This document shows, piece by piece, positions 33,665 through 43,144 of a stretch of DNA of 64,000 bases. The position numbers were made by a program, and so were the translations under genes. Every line of letters starts with the position of its first letter. Positions within the stretch are counted from its first letter, which is position 1. Origin of the DNA: Terriglobales bacterium. Its GTDB lineage: Bacteria; Acidobacteriota; Terriglobia; Terriglobales; Acidobacteriaceae. The DNA lies in assembly GCA_035573675.1 (NCBI GenBank), contig DATMAB010000015.1, forward strand, positions 310,001 through 374,000, in the 5' to 3' direction. The notes under the pieces are model-generated. The model was not told the origin of the DNA, did not search any database, and saw nothing but the letters and a program-made list of their open reading frames with translations.

Positions 33665-35080
33665 ATGGCCACACGCGGCAAGGCGCGCTTCGCCGTCGCC
33701 ATTCTGGCGGCCGGCAAAGGGACGCGGCTCAAGTCGAAGCATCCCAAGGTGCTGCATCCGGTCGGGGGCAAGCCGCTCGTTGCCCACGTGATTGACGCTG
33801 CACGCCGGGTCGTTCCCGCCCGCGACATTCACGTCATCATCGGCCACGAGGCCGAGCGCGTACGCGAGGCCGTGGAGGCGACCGGCGTGCGCTTCGTCCT
33901 GCAGCAGCCGCAGCGCGGCACCGGTCATGCCCTCATGGTGGCTCGGCGCGCGCTTGCGGCGTACACCCACGTGCTGGTGCTTTCCGGCGATGTCCCCCGG
34001 GTGCGTCCGGAAACAATCGCTCGCCTGCGCGACTTTCACCTGGCCCAAGGCGCCGCCATGACCATTCTGACTGCCGAGCCTCCCGACCCCGCCGCCTACG
34101 GCCGTGTGATCCGCAGCTACGGTGACGAGGTCTCCGCCATCGTGGAAGCCCGCGCGCTCACTCCCGAACAGCAGAACGCGAGAGAGATCAATTCCGGGAT
34201 TTACGCTTTCGCCGTGGCCCCGCTTTTCCGGCATATCGGCCGCCTCTCCACGGCCAACTATCATCGCGAGCTCTACCTCACGGACATGGCGGCCATCCTG
34301 GCGGCGGCCGGTGAGCGCGTGGTGGCCCTGCGCGTCGAAAGCAGCGAGGAAGTTCTCGGCGCCAATACGCGTGCGGAACTGGTCGAACTCGACGCTTTGC
34401 TGCGCCGCGAGAAGTGTGCGCGACTCATGGAATCCGGCGTGACCATCTTCCAGCCCGAAACCTGCGTCATTGATGCCGAGGTCGAGATCGCTCCGGACAC
34501 GGTCATCGAACCTTTCGTGCAGATACTGGGCAAGACGCGCATCGGCAGCGACTGTCGCATCCGCTCCTACAGCGTGATCAGCGATTGCGAGATCGAAAGC
34601 GGCGTGACCATCCGCCCCGGTTGCATTCTGGACCAGTCCCGCGTGCGCCGCGGCGCCATCCTCGGCCCCTATTCCCATCTGCGTCCGGGAACCGACGTGG
34701 GCGAAGGCGCGCACGTGGGCAACTTCGTGGAAACCAAGAAGGCCCGCCTGGGACGCGGCGCGAAGGCCAACCACCTGACGTATCTCGGCGACGCGGAGAT
34801 CGGAGCGGGCGTCAACGTGGGCGCCGGGACCATCACCTGCAATTATGACGGCGCGCGCAAGCACGTGACGGTAATCGAAGACCGCGCCTTCATCGGCAGC
34901 GATACCACGCTGGTAGCTCCGGTGCGCGTGGGACGCGGCGCCTACATCGGCGCCGGCTCTTCCATCACGGAAGACGTCCCGGCGGGCGCGCTCGCCATCG
35001 CCCGCGGCCGCCAGGTCAACAAGCCCGGCTGGGTGCGCCGGAACAAGGCCAAAGCTGCGAAGAAAATCTCACACCGCTGA
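33665..35080 (+). CDS. glmU: Bifunctional UDP-GlcNAc pyrophosphorylase / GlcN-1-P acetyltransferase
   Basis: 471 residues. The N-terminal nucleotidyltransferase domain has ILAAGKGTRLKSKHPKVLHP, PQRGTGHA and EINSGIYAF. The C-terminal left-handed beta-helix acetyltransferase domain has hexapeptide repeats, with RPGTDVGEGAHVGNFVETKK and GAGTITCNYDG. GlmU makes UDP-GlcNAc for peptidoglycan from GlcN-1-P, acetyl-CoA and UTP. It is cytosolic. The gene ends before a 200-base gap with no recognised feature. Confidence 0.96.
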   Translation: MATRGKARFAVAILAAGKGTRLKSKHPKVLHPVGGKPLVAHVIDAARRVVPARDIHVIIGHEAERVREAVEATGVRFVLQQPQRGTGHALMVARRALAAYTHVLVLSGDVPRVRPETIARLRDFHLAQGAAMTILTAEPPDPAAYGRVIRSYGDEVSAIVEARALTPEQQNAREINSGIYAFAVAPLFRHIGRLSTANYHRELYLTDMAAILAAAGERVVALRVESSEEVLGANTRAELVELDALLRREKCARLMESGVTIFQPETCVIDAEVEIAPDTVIEPFVQILGKTRIGSDCRIRSYSVISDCEIESGVTIRPGCILDQSRVRRGAILGPYSHLRPGTDVGEGAHVGNFVETKKARLGRGAKANHLTYLGDAEIGAGVNVGAGTITCNYDGARKHVTVIEDRAFIGSDTTLVAPVRVGRGAYIGAGSSITEDVPAGALAIARGRQVNKPGWVRRNKAKAAKKISHR

Positions 35081-35281
35081 CGCGAGGTTCCAGTCCTGCA
35101 ACATCGCTGCACGACTGGAAAAAGAGGGGGTGGGCAAGCCGAAGCTTGTAACCCCGACATGCCCACTTTGAGGTACTGGGGGTTTGTATATAAGACGCAC
35201 GCCAGGGAAAAAGGTTCCGTGGATTTTTCAGGATTTTGGGGACCAGCCGCGCGGCTGGCGGACTCCGGGGCGAGGCACTGC

Positions 35282-38200
35282 TTACGCGCGCGGCGCGACC
35301 ACTTCCTTCTTCTTCTCCAGGATGCCGTGCAGCAGGGCAATGAGGTCGGCGACCTCGAAGGGCTTGATCACGCGCTGCACCTGCGTTTCCTGGACGAAGC
35401 GGCGCACTGAGCCTTCGGTGATGTCATTGGAGAAGGTCATCACCACGCAGCCCTCCAGTTCCGGCCGGGTCTCAGCAATCCAGCGATAGACCTCCAGTCC
35501 GCTCCACGGGCCGGGCATGTGGCTATCCAGCACAATGGCGTCGAAGGTCTCGTGCTGCAGACGCGCGATGGCTTCGTCGCCGCGCTTCATGGCCACCACT
35601 TCGGCTCCAGCGCCGGTGAGCACTTCGCGCTCGAAGTCGAGCACGGCGTCCTCGTCTTCGACCAGCAGGATCTTCCCGCGCATTTTTTCTTCGCCGGGCT
35701 TCACGCGGCGGCGCTTTTCGGTGCGGACCGCCGGGTTGCGCACCGCCGGCAGGCGCACCTGGAACACTGCGCCACCGTCCGGGGCGTTGCGGGCCACGAT
35801 CTCGCCCCCGTGCTCCTTCAGGATGCCGTAGCAGATGCTCAGGCCCAGTCCCGTTCCCTTGCCCACCGCCTTGGTGGTGTAGAAGGGATCGAACACGCGC
35901 TTGGGGTCGCGCATGCCCGGGCCATTGTCCTGGATCTCCGCGCAGACATGGTCGCCCTCCATGAAGACTCGCGTGATGAGCCGGCCTTCGCGGCCCGCCT
36001 CATGAATGGCGTCCACGGCGTTGTTGATGATGTTCAGGAAGACCTGCTCGAGCTGGTGCTGGTCGGCGATGACGCCCGGCAACGGCGTCTCCGATTCCTG
36101 GCTGACGACGATGTTCTTCATGCGCAGGTCGTATTCGCGCAGGGTGAGCGCCTCTTCGAGCACGCGGCGCAGGTCGATGTTCTGGCGCTGCGGCTTGCGC
36201 TGCCGCGCGAACGACAGCAGGTTCTGCACGATGCGATGCGTCCGCTGCGCCTGCTTGTAGAGCTTCTGCACGAAGTCGCGCACGCGGTCGCTGAGGTTCT
36301 CGTTCTCCAGCAACTGGGCATAGCCCAGGATGGCGGTCAGCGGGTTGTTGAGCTCGTGCGCGACCCCCGAGATGAGCTGCCCCACCGCGGACATCTTCTC
36401 GCTCTGCAGCAACTGCTCTTGCGTCGTCCTGAGGTCTTCATAGGCGCGCACCGTTTCCTCGTAGAGGCGCACCTTCTCGATGGTGGTCGCGAGCTGCCGC
36501 CCGATGGCGATGAGCAGGTTCTCATCGGTGGCGCTGAATTCGCGCGGCGTGCGGCTGCTCACGCCCAGCACGCCCACGATCCGGTCCTTGATCCACAGCA
36601 CCGCCCACAGCCACGACTTCAATCCTTCGGCGGCCGCGTAGTCAGCCACAAATTGCGGAAGCTGCGGCAGGTGCAGATGGGTGATGAGTTGCGTCCGCGA
36701 ACGCCGCACCCGCTCCCAGAATTCCTCGTTCACCTGCACTTCGGACGGAGGCGACTCCGTTCCCCGGTGCCCGATCGCGGCCCTCCGCTGGAGCACGTGG
36801 CGTTCCTCGTCCGCCAGGTAGATGGCGCCGGTATCGGTGCGGAACAGCTCCATCACCTGCTGCAGGGTGACTTCCAGGATCTCCGGCAGCTCCAGCGAAT
36901 GGGTGGCGGTGACCGCGATGGTATTCAGGGCATGCAGCTCGCGGTTGCGCCGTCGCATCTCTTCTTCCGCCCGCTTCTTGGCGGAGATGTCGAGCATGAA
37001 TCCCTGAAAGCAGTCCACGGCTCCGGTCGAGTCGCGTGAAGCGAAGCTGGTCTCCAGCACGGTGATGCGGCTGCCGTCCTTGCGCTTCAAGGTGACTTCG
37101 TAGTTGCGCACGAAGTTCGCCGACTCCATTTCCCGGCAGAACGCCTCGCGCTGCTCGGGCGCGGCGTAGATGTCCCTGCCCATGTTGAGCTTCAGCACTT
37201 CCTCGCGGCTGCTGTAGCCCAGCATGCGGGCAAAGGCGTCGTTGGAGTCCAGCAGCTTGCCGCCAGGCGACGCGATATACACCCCTTCCTGCGCCTGCTG
37301 GAACAGCAGCCGGTACTTCTCTTCCGCGGTGCGCTGGTGGGTGATGTCCTTGATGATGTGGATGGTGCCCAGATGCTCCGCGCCCCCCTCGCTGTAGGAG
37401 GACGTCGAGACCAACGAGAAGCCTCCGAAGCACGGGTCGGGCGCCTCACCAAAGAGCCCGGCCGACCGCGAACAGTACGGGCAACCGGTCCAGCGGTCTC
37501 CTACCCGCGGCAGCACCGCTTCGCAGGTGTTGCCCAGCACCGATGCCGGCTTGCGCACCAGCCGGCCCAGCAGGGCCTGGTTCACCTTCATGATGCGGAA
37601 CTTGGCGTCATGGACCAGGATGCAGTCCTCGATGGAATCGAAGGTGCTCGCCAGTTGCCGCTGCGAGCGCACCACCTCGTCCAGCATGCGCAGGTTCTCG
37701 ATCGCCAGGCCGAGCTGGTCGGCCGTCGTGGTGAGGAACTCGAGTTCATCGGCCCGGCCGAGCCGGAAGAAACGGTAGCCCAGCACCAGCAGCCCCAGCA
37801 CGCCGTGCTTTCCCCGTACCGGGACTAAGGTGGCGTAGCGAATGCCGGCGCGCCGCAGATGCTCAGCGGTCTCGGTGCTCATCTCCTCCACCGCGACCAT
37901 GCGCGGCGTGCCTTCGAAAAAGGCTTCCTGCGCCGCACTCCCCGTGACCTCCAAGGTCGAACAGGCGCGAGCAAATTCTTCCGGCAGGCCGATGTAGTGA
38001 GCCAGGACCAGGTGATCGCCTTCCACCCGGCGGAACCAGGCCGCGCGTGCTCCCATCAGCGACTTCAGTTCAGTGAGCACCGCGTTCATCATGTCCCCGA
38101 GGTCCTGCGCCTGCGAGAGCGCCGAAGTGATGCCGTGCATCACCTGCAAGCGGGTGGTCCGGGTGCGTGACTCGTCGAGCACGATCACCACCATGCCCAT

Positions 38201-38773
38201 TCCGATCACCAGTTCGATCACGCCTTCGTACGCAGGCAGAAGCGGCTGCAGGGGCATCAGCAACAGGCTGAGGGCGAACAGCATGGGACCGCGCGCGCGG
38301 CGGCCGAAGGCGAACACGGCCAGTTGGATCGCAGCCGTGGCGGAAACAGCCATCTGCAATCCGAAACACAACACGTCCATGACTTCGGAATCCGGCAGCC
38401 ATACGGAGCGGGCCAGCGCGGCCTGCAGCGCCACCGCCGTGGCGGCGGCCAGCGGCAGCAGCAGCTTGCGGTTGTCAATGAAGTAGAGAACGCTGGCGGC
38501 GAACGAGGTCAGTGCCAGCACGTACCCGGCGTCGGAAAGGGCCGGCCAGATGGTCTGCCCGGGACGCGCATAGAGCGCGTTCATGGCCCCGAACTTGTAG
38601 ACCAGATAGGCGACCCATCCCTGGATCCACAACAGCAAATAGCGCTCGCGGAAGCTGCGGTATACCAGGACGCCGCCCGCCAGCAACACCAGGATGGTGG
38701 TCGCCTGCGAGAGGAACTCCGCAGCCGCGAACCGCTGCAGCAGGTTGTACGTGAACCAGCGCTCCAACCCCAT
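35282..38773 (-). CDS. Hybrid sensor histidine kinase with C-terminal receiver domain
   Basis: 1163 residues from Met at 38773 (an earlier ATG at 38827 is possible). About eight transmembrane segments fill residues 15-210. A GAF domain (about 220-360), a PAS domain with an unusual GCPYCSRSAG cysteine pair, a second PAS (about 490-610) and a second GAF (about 640-790) follow. HisKA has the phospho-accepting His in SGVAHELNNPLTAIL. HATPase has NIINNAVDAI, DNGPGM and GTGLGLS. The last 115 residues are a receiver with the aspartate in IVLDSHMPG and IKPF. It is divergent from an HD-GYP response regulator, probably its partner. Confidence 0.93.
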   Translation of the reverse strand: MGLERWFTYNLLQRFAAAEFLSQATTILVLLAGGVLVYRSFRERYLLLWIQGWVAYLVYKFGAMNALYARPGQTIWPALSDAGYVLALTSFAASVLYFIDNRKLLLPLAAATAVALQAALARSVWLPDSEVMDVLCFGLQMAVSATAAIQLAVFAFGRRARGPMLFALSLLLMPLQPLLPAYEGVIELVIGMGMVVIVLDESRTRTTRLQVMHGITSALSQAQDLGDMMNAVLTELKSLMGARAAWFRRVEGDHLVLAHYIGLPEEFARACSTLEVTGSAAQEAFFEGTPRMVAVEEMSTETAEHLRRAGIRYATLVPVRGKHGVLGLLVLGYRFFRLGRADELEFLTTTADQLGLAIENLRMLDEVVRSQRQLASTFDSIEDCILVHDAKFRIMKVNQALLGRLVRKPASVLGNTCEAVLPRVGDRWTGCPYCSRSAGLFGEAPDPCFGGFSLVSTSSYSEGGAEHLGTIHIIKDITHQRTAEEKYRLLFQQAQEGVYIASPGGKLLDSNDAFARMLGYSSREEVLKLNMGRDIYAAPEQREAFCREMESANFVRNYEVTLKRKDGSRITVLETSFASRDSTGAVDCFQGFMLDISAKKRAEEEMRRRNRELHALNTIAVTATHSLELPEILEVTLQQVMELFRTDTGAIYLADEERHVLQRRAAIGHRGTESPPSEVQVNEEFWERVRRSRTQLITHLHLPQLPQFVADYAAAEGLKSWLWAVLWIKDRIVGVLGVSSRTPREFSATDENLLIAIGRQLATTIEKVRLYEETVRAYEDLRTTQEQLLQSEKMSAVGQLISGVAHELNNPLTAILGYAQLLENENLSDRVRDFVQKLYKQAQRTHRIVQNLLSFARQRKPQRQNIDLRRVLEEALTLREYDLRMKNIVVSQESETPLPGVIADQHQLEQVFLNIINNAVDAIHEAGREGRLITRVFMEGDHVCAEIQDNGPGMRDPKRVFDPFYTTKAVGKGTGLGLSICYGILKEHGGEIVARNAPDGGAVFQVRLPAVRNPAVRTEKRRRVKPGEEKMRGKILLVEDEDAVLDFEREVLTGAGAEVVAMKRGDEAIARLQHETFDAIVLDSHMPGPWSGLEVYRWIAETRPELEGCVVMTFSNDITEGSVRRFVQETQVQRVIKPFEVADLIALLHGILEKKKEVVAPRA

Positions 38774-38850
38774 GCCTTTGCCGGGAAGGGTTCTCGCCCT
38801 GTATACCACGGAAATCTTCCGCGGCACCTTGCTTTCCCGGGTTCCTTACA

Positions 38851-38878
38851 TTGTCTTTCAAAAGACTCTGTGTACAAT
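38851..38878 (+). promoter_or_regulatory. Predicted sigma-70 promoter of the HD-GYP regulator
   Basis: TTGTCT and TACAAT are separated by 16 bases and lie about 50 bases before the ATG at 38930. They fall in the intergenic region shared with the divergent kinase. Confidence 0.5.
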
Positions 38879-38929
38879 GGCCGAGGCTGAACCGAAGTAA
38901 CGACGAGTAACGTTACCTCGCGTGACCCC

Positions 38930-40030
38930 ATGAGCGCTGACCGCATTCTGGTCGTCGACGACGAAGAGTCCATTCGCGAAATCGTCTCCTCCATGCTGGG
39001 GAGCGCCGGGTACCAGTGCCGCCAGGCGGCTTCCGGGCTGGAAGCCCTGGCCATCCTCGACTCCGGCGCCGAGTTCGAGCTGATGCTCTCCGATCTGATG
39101 ATGGCCGAACTGGACGGCATCGGCCTGCTCGAGCGCGTAAAGGAAAAGTATCCCGACATGCCGGTCATCATGGTGACGGCCGTGCATGACATCTCCATCG
39201 CCCTGGCCGCCATCCGCAACGGCGCGTACGACTATCTGCTGAAGCCCTTCGAGCGCGAGCAATTGCTGGCTACCGTGCGGCGGGCGCTGGAGAATCGCCG
39301 TCTGAAGGTCGAAAACCGCAACTATCAGCTCAACCTGGAGCAGTTGGTGGCCTCGCGCACGGAGCAGCTCCGCCAAGCCATGGGCGACCTGGAGCGTTCC
39401 TACGACATCACGCTGGAAGCCTTGGGCGATGCCCTCGACCTAAAGGACGCCGAGACCGAGGGCCACTCCAAGCGCGTCACGGCGTTCACCATCGCCATCG
39501 CGCGCGCCATGGGGCTGCCCAGCGAGCAGATCCGCGTCATCGCCCGCGGCGCATTCCTGCATGACATCGGCAAGATGGCCATCCCGGACGCCATCCTGCG
39601 CAAGCCGGGCTCGCTCACCGAGGAGGAGATCGCCATCATGCGCGAGCATTGCTATCGCGGCTACCAGATGCTGCGCAAGATCCCCTTCCTCACCGAAGCC
39701 GCCGAGATCGTTTATTCCCACCAGGAGCGGTTCGACGGCACCGGCTATCCCCGCGGCCTCCGCGGCGAGCAGATTCCCCTGGGAGCGCGCATCTTCTCCA
39801 TCGCCGACACGCTCGACGCCATCACCAGCGACCGCCCCTATCGCAAGGCCCAGTCCTACGCCGCCGCCAAGGAAGAGATCAATCGCTGGGCCAGCAAGCA
39901 GTTCGACCCGGAAGTGGTTCGCGTGTTCAACACCATGCCGGAAAGCATCTGGGAGGAGCTGCGCCGCGAGATTGACGCTCAGGTCTTCCAGTTCTCGGCT
40001 GCCCACGGCCAGCTCGCCGCCCGGGTGTAG
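38930..40030 (+). CDS. Response regulator with HD-GYP output domain
   Basis: 366 residues. The receiver domain (1-120) has ILVVDDEESIREI, the phospho-accepting aspartate in LMLSDLMM, MVTA and LLKPF. A coiled linker (about 125-165) leads to an HD-GYP domain with GHSKRVTAF, the metal-binding FLHDIGKMAIPD, RYRGYQ-like helices and ERFDGTGYPRGL. Domains with intact HD and GYP residues hydrolyse cyclic-di-GMP or other cyclic dinucleotides. With the divergent hybrid kinase it likely forms a two-component system that adjusts a cyclic dinucleotide pool. Confidence 0.94.
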   Translation: MSADRILVVDDEESIREIVSSMLGSAGYQCRQAASGLEALAILDSGAEFELMLSDLMMAELDGIGLLERVKEKYPDMPVIMVTAVHDISIALAAIRNGAYDYLLKPFEREQLLATVRRALENRRLKVENRNYQLNLEQLVASRTEQLRQAMGDLERSYDITLEALGDALDLKDAETEGHSKRVTAFTIAIARAMGLPSEQIRVIARGAFLHDIGKMAIPDAILRKPGSLTEEEIAIMREHCYRGYQMLRKIPFLTEAAEIVYSHQERFDGTGYPRGLRGEQIPLGARIFSIADTLDAITSDRPYRKAQSYAAAKEEINRWASKQFDPEVVRVFNTMPESIWEELRREIDAQVFQFSAAHGQLAARV

Positions 40031-40121
40031 CCTTCTCGGCGCCGGCCCAACCGGCCAGAATTCACAAACCAGGAGTCAGCAAAGGGAAACGTCCGGCGCC
40101 GGTCGGCCCGGTTCGGGGAAA

Positions 40122-40367
40122 CTACGCGACTTCCAGCGATTTCGCCAGCCGGTTCAGGCGCTCACGGATCTGGGCGAGCTCGCGCTCGGCTTCCTGCTCC
40201 CAGGCATCGCTCCGCCGCTCGCCGGCTTCGGGCCTCTGGTACAGCCAGGGGAGGACCATCTTCCAGCCGCCCAGGCCCAGGCCTACGCCCGCCAGGCTCC
40301 CCAGGCCCAGCACCGCCAGGGGTATGGCCCACCGCCGCAGCCGCTCTTTGGTTTCGGCGCTCATCAT
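40122..40367 (-). CDS. Small membrane-anchored coiled-coil protein
   Basis: 81 residues. One hydrophobic segment (about 13-40, AIPLAVLGLGSLAGVGLGLG) precedes an amphipathic, acidic/basic helix (EQEAERELAQIRERLNRLAK) that could form a coiled coil. No family is recognised. It lies between the HD-GYP gene and the sigma-like gene. Confidence 0.6.
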   Translation of the reverse strand: MMSAETKERLRRWAIPLAVLGLGSLAGVGLGLGGWKMVLPWLYQRPEAGERRSDAWEQEAERELAQIRERLNRLAKSLEVA

Positions 40368-40443
40368 GCTCTCTATATCATGAGACGCCGTGCCCGGGGC
40401 GAAAGTTGCAGGCGGCTATTGAAAAGCGACCACCACTTTTGTG

Positions 40444-41247
40444 CTAGGCGCCGGAGAACAGCCGCGCCAGGAGGCCCTTCTGCCCACTGCCGCCGAATCC
40501 AAGCCGGGCCAGCACAGCGTCGATCTCAGCTTCGGACGCGGGAACGGCATCCTTGCGGTAGCGGATCATCTCCTGGAAGGAAGTGAACCGGTCGATGCAG
40601 TACAGGCAGCTGCGCACGTGGGCTTCGGCCAGTTCGCGCTCCCGCCACGCAATCTGGCCGTTCACGATGTTGTTGAAGGTCTTCCACGGCAGGCAGGCGT
40701 CGGTCCTGGCCTGCTCCGCCGCCTCGATCAGGGCGTGCACCGACCCGCCGAACACCTCGGTCACGGACCCGGGCAGCAGCTTCGCCATGCGCTCCTGGGC
40801 CACCGACTTCACCGCCTCCGCGGTCGCCGCCGCGTTCATGATCATGGGCGCGATCTGCGGCGCATCGTAACCCTTGACGTACAGCCAGAGCATTTCCCGC
40901 TCCACCAGGGAGAGTCCCTCGATGAGCTGCTGGTACTGCTCCATGGAGATGCGCGGCACCGGTACCCGCGCTTCCTCGCGTCCATAGAGGAAGACGAGTT
41001 CGCGGAAGGCCATCAGGAACTCGCGCTCGTTGGAAAAGCGCAGACCTCGGAACCAGGCGTTCTGCTGCGCTCGTGCGCGCTCGAACACCGCGGCTGTGTG
41101 GTTCGGCAGGTCGGGTTTCAGGACTGCGAAGTAGTGCTCCAGCAGCCGCCGGGCGATGGGAAGGTAGTCACGGACGAACTCCTGCCAACCGCGGCGCTCG
41201 CCGCGCGCGCAATCCTCCGCCATGGCGAAAATGGTGCGAACGGCCAT
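40444..41247 (-). CDS. Sigma-70-like protein with C-terminal anti-sigma zinc motif
   Basis: 267 residues. An N-terminal helical region (about 18-90) and a segment LSLVEREMLWLYVKGYDAPQ (113-132) followed by AEAVKSVAQERMAKLLPG look like ECF sigma regions 2 and 4 with a helix-turn-helix. The C-terminal part has H210-x3-C214-x2-C217, exactly the HX3CX2C pattern of zinc-binding anti-sigma (ZAS) domains, in AHVRSCLYC. Having both in one polypeptide suggests a self-regulated factor. No separate anti-sigma gene adjoins it. The sigma part is divergent, so the call is an inference. Confidence 0.6.
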   Translation of the reverse strand: MAVRTIFAMAEDCARGERRGWQEFVRDYLPIARRLLEHYFAVLKPDLPNHTAAVFERARAQQNAWFRGLRFSNEREFLMAFRELVFLYGREEARVPVPRISMEQYQQLIEGLSLVEREMLWLYVKGYDAPQIAPMIMNAAATAEAVKSVAQERMAKLLPGSVTEVFGGSVHALIEAAEQARTDACLPWKTFNNIVNGQIAWRERELAEAHVRSCLYCIDRFTSFQEMIRYRKDAVPASEAEIDAVLARLGFGGSGQKGLLARLFSGA

Positions 41248-41283
41248 CGCAGGACTCGATGGTAACAGAGGACCTGCGGACCC

Positions 41284-42066
41284 TCAGTGCGTGTCCGGCG
41301 GTGGGGTCAACACCGGTTTTTCCAGACGGCGGTCGCTCTGTTTCACGGGGACCAGTTCGCGCGCGGGCTTGTCCAGGCGCCGCTCTTCCAGGACCAGGTC
41401 CCGCTGCAGCACCATTTCCACCGCCGTGCCCGATTCCAGGCGTACCTCGTTACCGCGCGAAAACAAGCCGATCAGCACCCCGGCGGCCCCGCCCACTCCA
41501 GCGCCGATCCCCGCGCCTTTGCCGCCGGCCGCCACCCCGCCGATCACGGCGCCGGTCGCCGCCGTGCCTGCAGCGGTCTTGACGTCCCGGCCTTTGCTGC
41601 CCTCCGCCTGGATCGTGCCCTCGTCGTCCTTGATGGTCTTGTCCTCAGAGCCGGGAACGCTGTCCAGCGCGCCGGGCAGCTTCACCGTGTAGCCGTTCGG
41701 GTAGATGAGCGTGGTGAAGTGCAGCAGGAGTTCCGCGCGCCCTTTCACCCGCCCCGACCGCTTGACCGATGTGATCTCGCCCTGCACGTACGTTCCAGCC
41801 GGGATCACGACGCGGTCGTTCTGGGTCACCGGGAAGGTGGTTTCGAGGTACACTCCGTCGCCCGGGCGGGCGCTCTTGGTCGAAACCGCGTGCTTCAGCA
41901 CCAGCGGCACTTTGGTCCCCGCGGGCACGACGATCCGCACCGGCATTTCCTCCGCCGGTGCTTCCTGTTTCTGGCCGGTCGTCTGAGGTGACGTCGCAGG
42001 CTCATCGGGTCCCTGGTATCCGGCTGCCAAGCCCGTGGCCAGCAGTAAAATCCCTGGCAAGCGCAT
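41284..42066 (-). CDS. Exported protein with glycine-zipper segment
   Basis: About 260 residues from the ATG at 42066, which gives a signal peptide (MRLPGILLLATGLAAG). The mature part has a beta-rich domain (IVVPAGTKVPLVLKHAVSTK, VVIPAGTYVQGEITSVKRSG) resembling the VirB10/TrbI C-terminal region. A glycine-rich hydrophobic stretch (GTAATGAVIGGVAAGGKGAG and beyond) of glycine-zipper type follows, then a strand with LESGTAVEMVLQRDL. It is likely periplasmic or outer-membrane associated. Function is not known. Confidence 0.7.
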   Translation of the reverse strand: MRLPGILLLATGLAAGYQGPDEPATSPQTTGQKQEAPAEEMPVRIVVPAGTKVPLVLKHAVSTKSARPGDGVYLETTFPVTQNDRVVIPAGTYVQGEITSVKRSGRVKGRAELLLHFTTLIYPNGYTVKLPGALDSVPGSEDKTIKDDEGTIQAEGSKGRDVKTAAGTAATGAVIGGVAAGGKGAGIGAGVGGAAGVLIGLFSRGNEVRLESGTAVEMVLQRDLVLEERRLDKPARELVPVKQSDRRLEKPVLTPPPDTH

Positions 42067-42128
42067 ACTCTTCTCCTCCCCGTGCTCCGGTCCGCTCCCA
42101 GCAGGATGCGGCAAATCCTGTTAGACGC

Positions 42129-43076
42129 CTACTTGTTCTCGCTGGTTGGCTTTTCCGTCCCAACACCCTTCGGCGCCCACGCTTTGACGATGGCTTCCGC
42201 CATTCGCGCCACCAGCATCTCCGCCTGATTGTCCGGCGTCCAGCTCCGGTCCTGGTTGCCGTAAGTGAACACAGAAATCACGACCGGCCCCGTGGTGGTA
42301 TGGACCAACGCTACATCGTTGCGCACGTCGTCGAGCTGTCCCACCTTATCGGCGACGGCGCTTGCCTCCTCCGACGTATCCACGGTTTCCAGGTAGCGCG
42401 GAATCATGTTCCGGTACTGCTGTTTCTGCAGCATCTCGATCATACGCCGGCAGAGGGCCGCGTCGCCGAGCTCGCACCGCGCCACCGATTCCATCACCGC
42501 CGCCATTTCCCGCGCCGTGGTCTTGCCCAGCCCGAACTGCTTCTGGTCCTCCGGCACCTGCCCCTGCGCTGGCCTGTACACCTTCTTATAGAGATAAGTA
42601 TTCTTCAGACCCATCCCAGCCATACGCTCATTCACCGCCGGGATGCCCACCCGGTCGATGACCAGGTTCGTCGCCGTGTTGTCGCTCAGGACGATCATCA
42701 GCACGAGCGCGTCCTCCAGCGTCACTTCCAGACCGGTGTGGAGCAGCGTCAGCACACCTGAACCCGGCACCTTGTTCTCTTCATTCAGGACCAAGCGGTC
42801 CTGCAAGCTTCGCCGGCCGGCCTTCACCTGTGCGAAGGCTTCGAGCAGGATGGGCAGCTTGATGACCGACGCCGTCGGCACCGGCCGGTCCGCGTCAAGC
42901 GCAACTACTTGCCCGGTCTTCAGATGCTTGGCATAGAGCGCGACTCCTCCCGCATGGGCTTTCGCCATCGCCTCCAGCCGCCGTTGCAGGCTATCCTCCG
43001 CCCGGCTGGAAGGTGGCAGCGCGAGCAGCGCAGCCGCCAGACACGCAAGCTTTGCCCATCGTAGGACCGTTTCCAT
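42129..43076 (-). CDS. Class A beta-lactamase-like serine hydrolase
   Basis: 315 residues with a signal peptide (about 1-26). The catalytic SxxK is S70-V-I-K73, SDN is at 131-133 and the KxG motif is K244-V-G246, all in class A order. The omega-loop Glu166-type motif (ExxLN) is not evident between residues 150 and 190. Activity on beta-lactams may be poor, or the enzyme may be a peptidoglycan-acting hydrolase. It precedes no resistance genes but starts a run of cell-wall salvage genes. Confidence 0.82.
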   Translation of the reverse strand: METVLRWAKLACLAAALLALPPSSRAEDSLQRRLEAMAKAHAGGVALYAKHLKTGQVVALDADRPVPTASVIKLPILLEAFAQVKAGRRSLQDRLVLNEENKVPGSGVLTLLHTGLEVTLEDALVLMIVLSDNTATNLVIDRVGIPAVNERMAGMGLKNTYLYKKVYRPAQGQVPEDQKQFGLGKTTAREMAAVMESVARCELGDAALCRRMIEMLQKQQYRNMIPRYLETVDTSEEASAVADKVGQLDDVRNDVALVHTTTGPVVISVFTYGNQDRSWTPDNQAEMLVARMAEAIVKAWAPKGVGTEKPTSENK

Positions 43077-43091
43077 GTTGTCTGATTCCTA

Positions 43092-43116
43092 CCTCGTGCT
43101 CTTCGTGCTCTTCGCG
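43092..43116. repeat. CTCTTCGTG microrepeat, copy 2
   Basis: CTCGTGCTCTTCGTGCTCTT-type words lie between the beta-lactamase-like gene and the NamZ fusion. They belong with the CTCTGTG/CTTTGTGG word family at 24318, 47736 and 49100. Confidence 0.5.
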
Positions 43117-43144
43117 TACTGGCTGGTCAGCGTTTCGCGAACTC

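Noticed and set aside
35088-35120. Inverted repeat TTCCAGTC/GACTGGAA after glmU as a terminator
   Set aside because: The loop is 17 bases and no T-run follows on either strand in the right direction, so it is not convincing.
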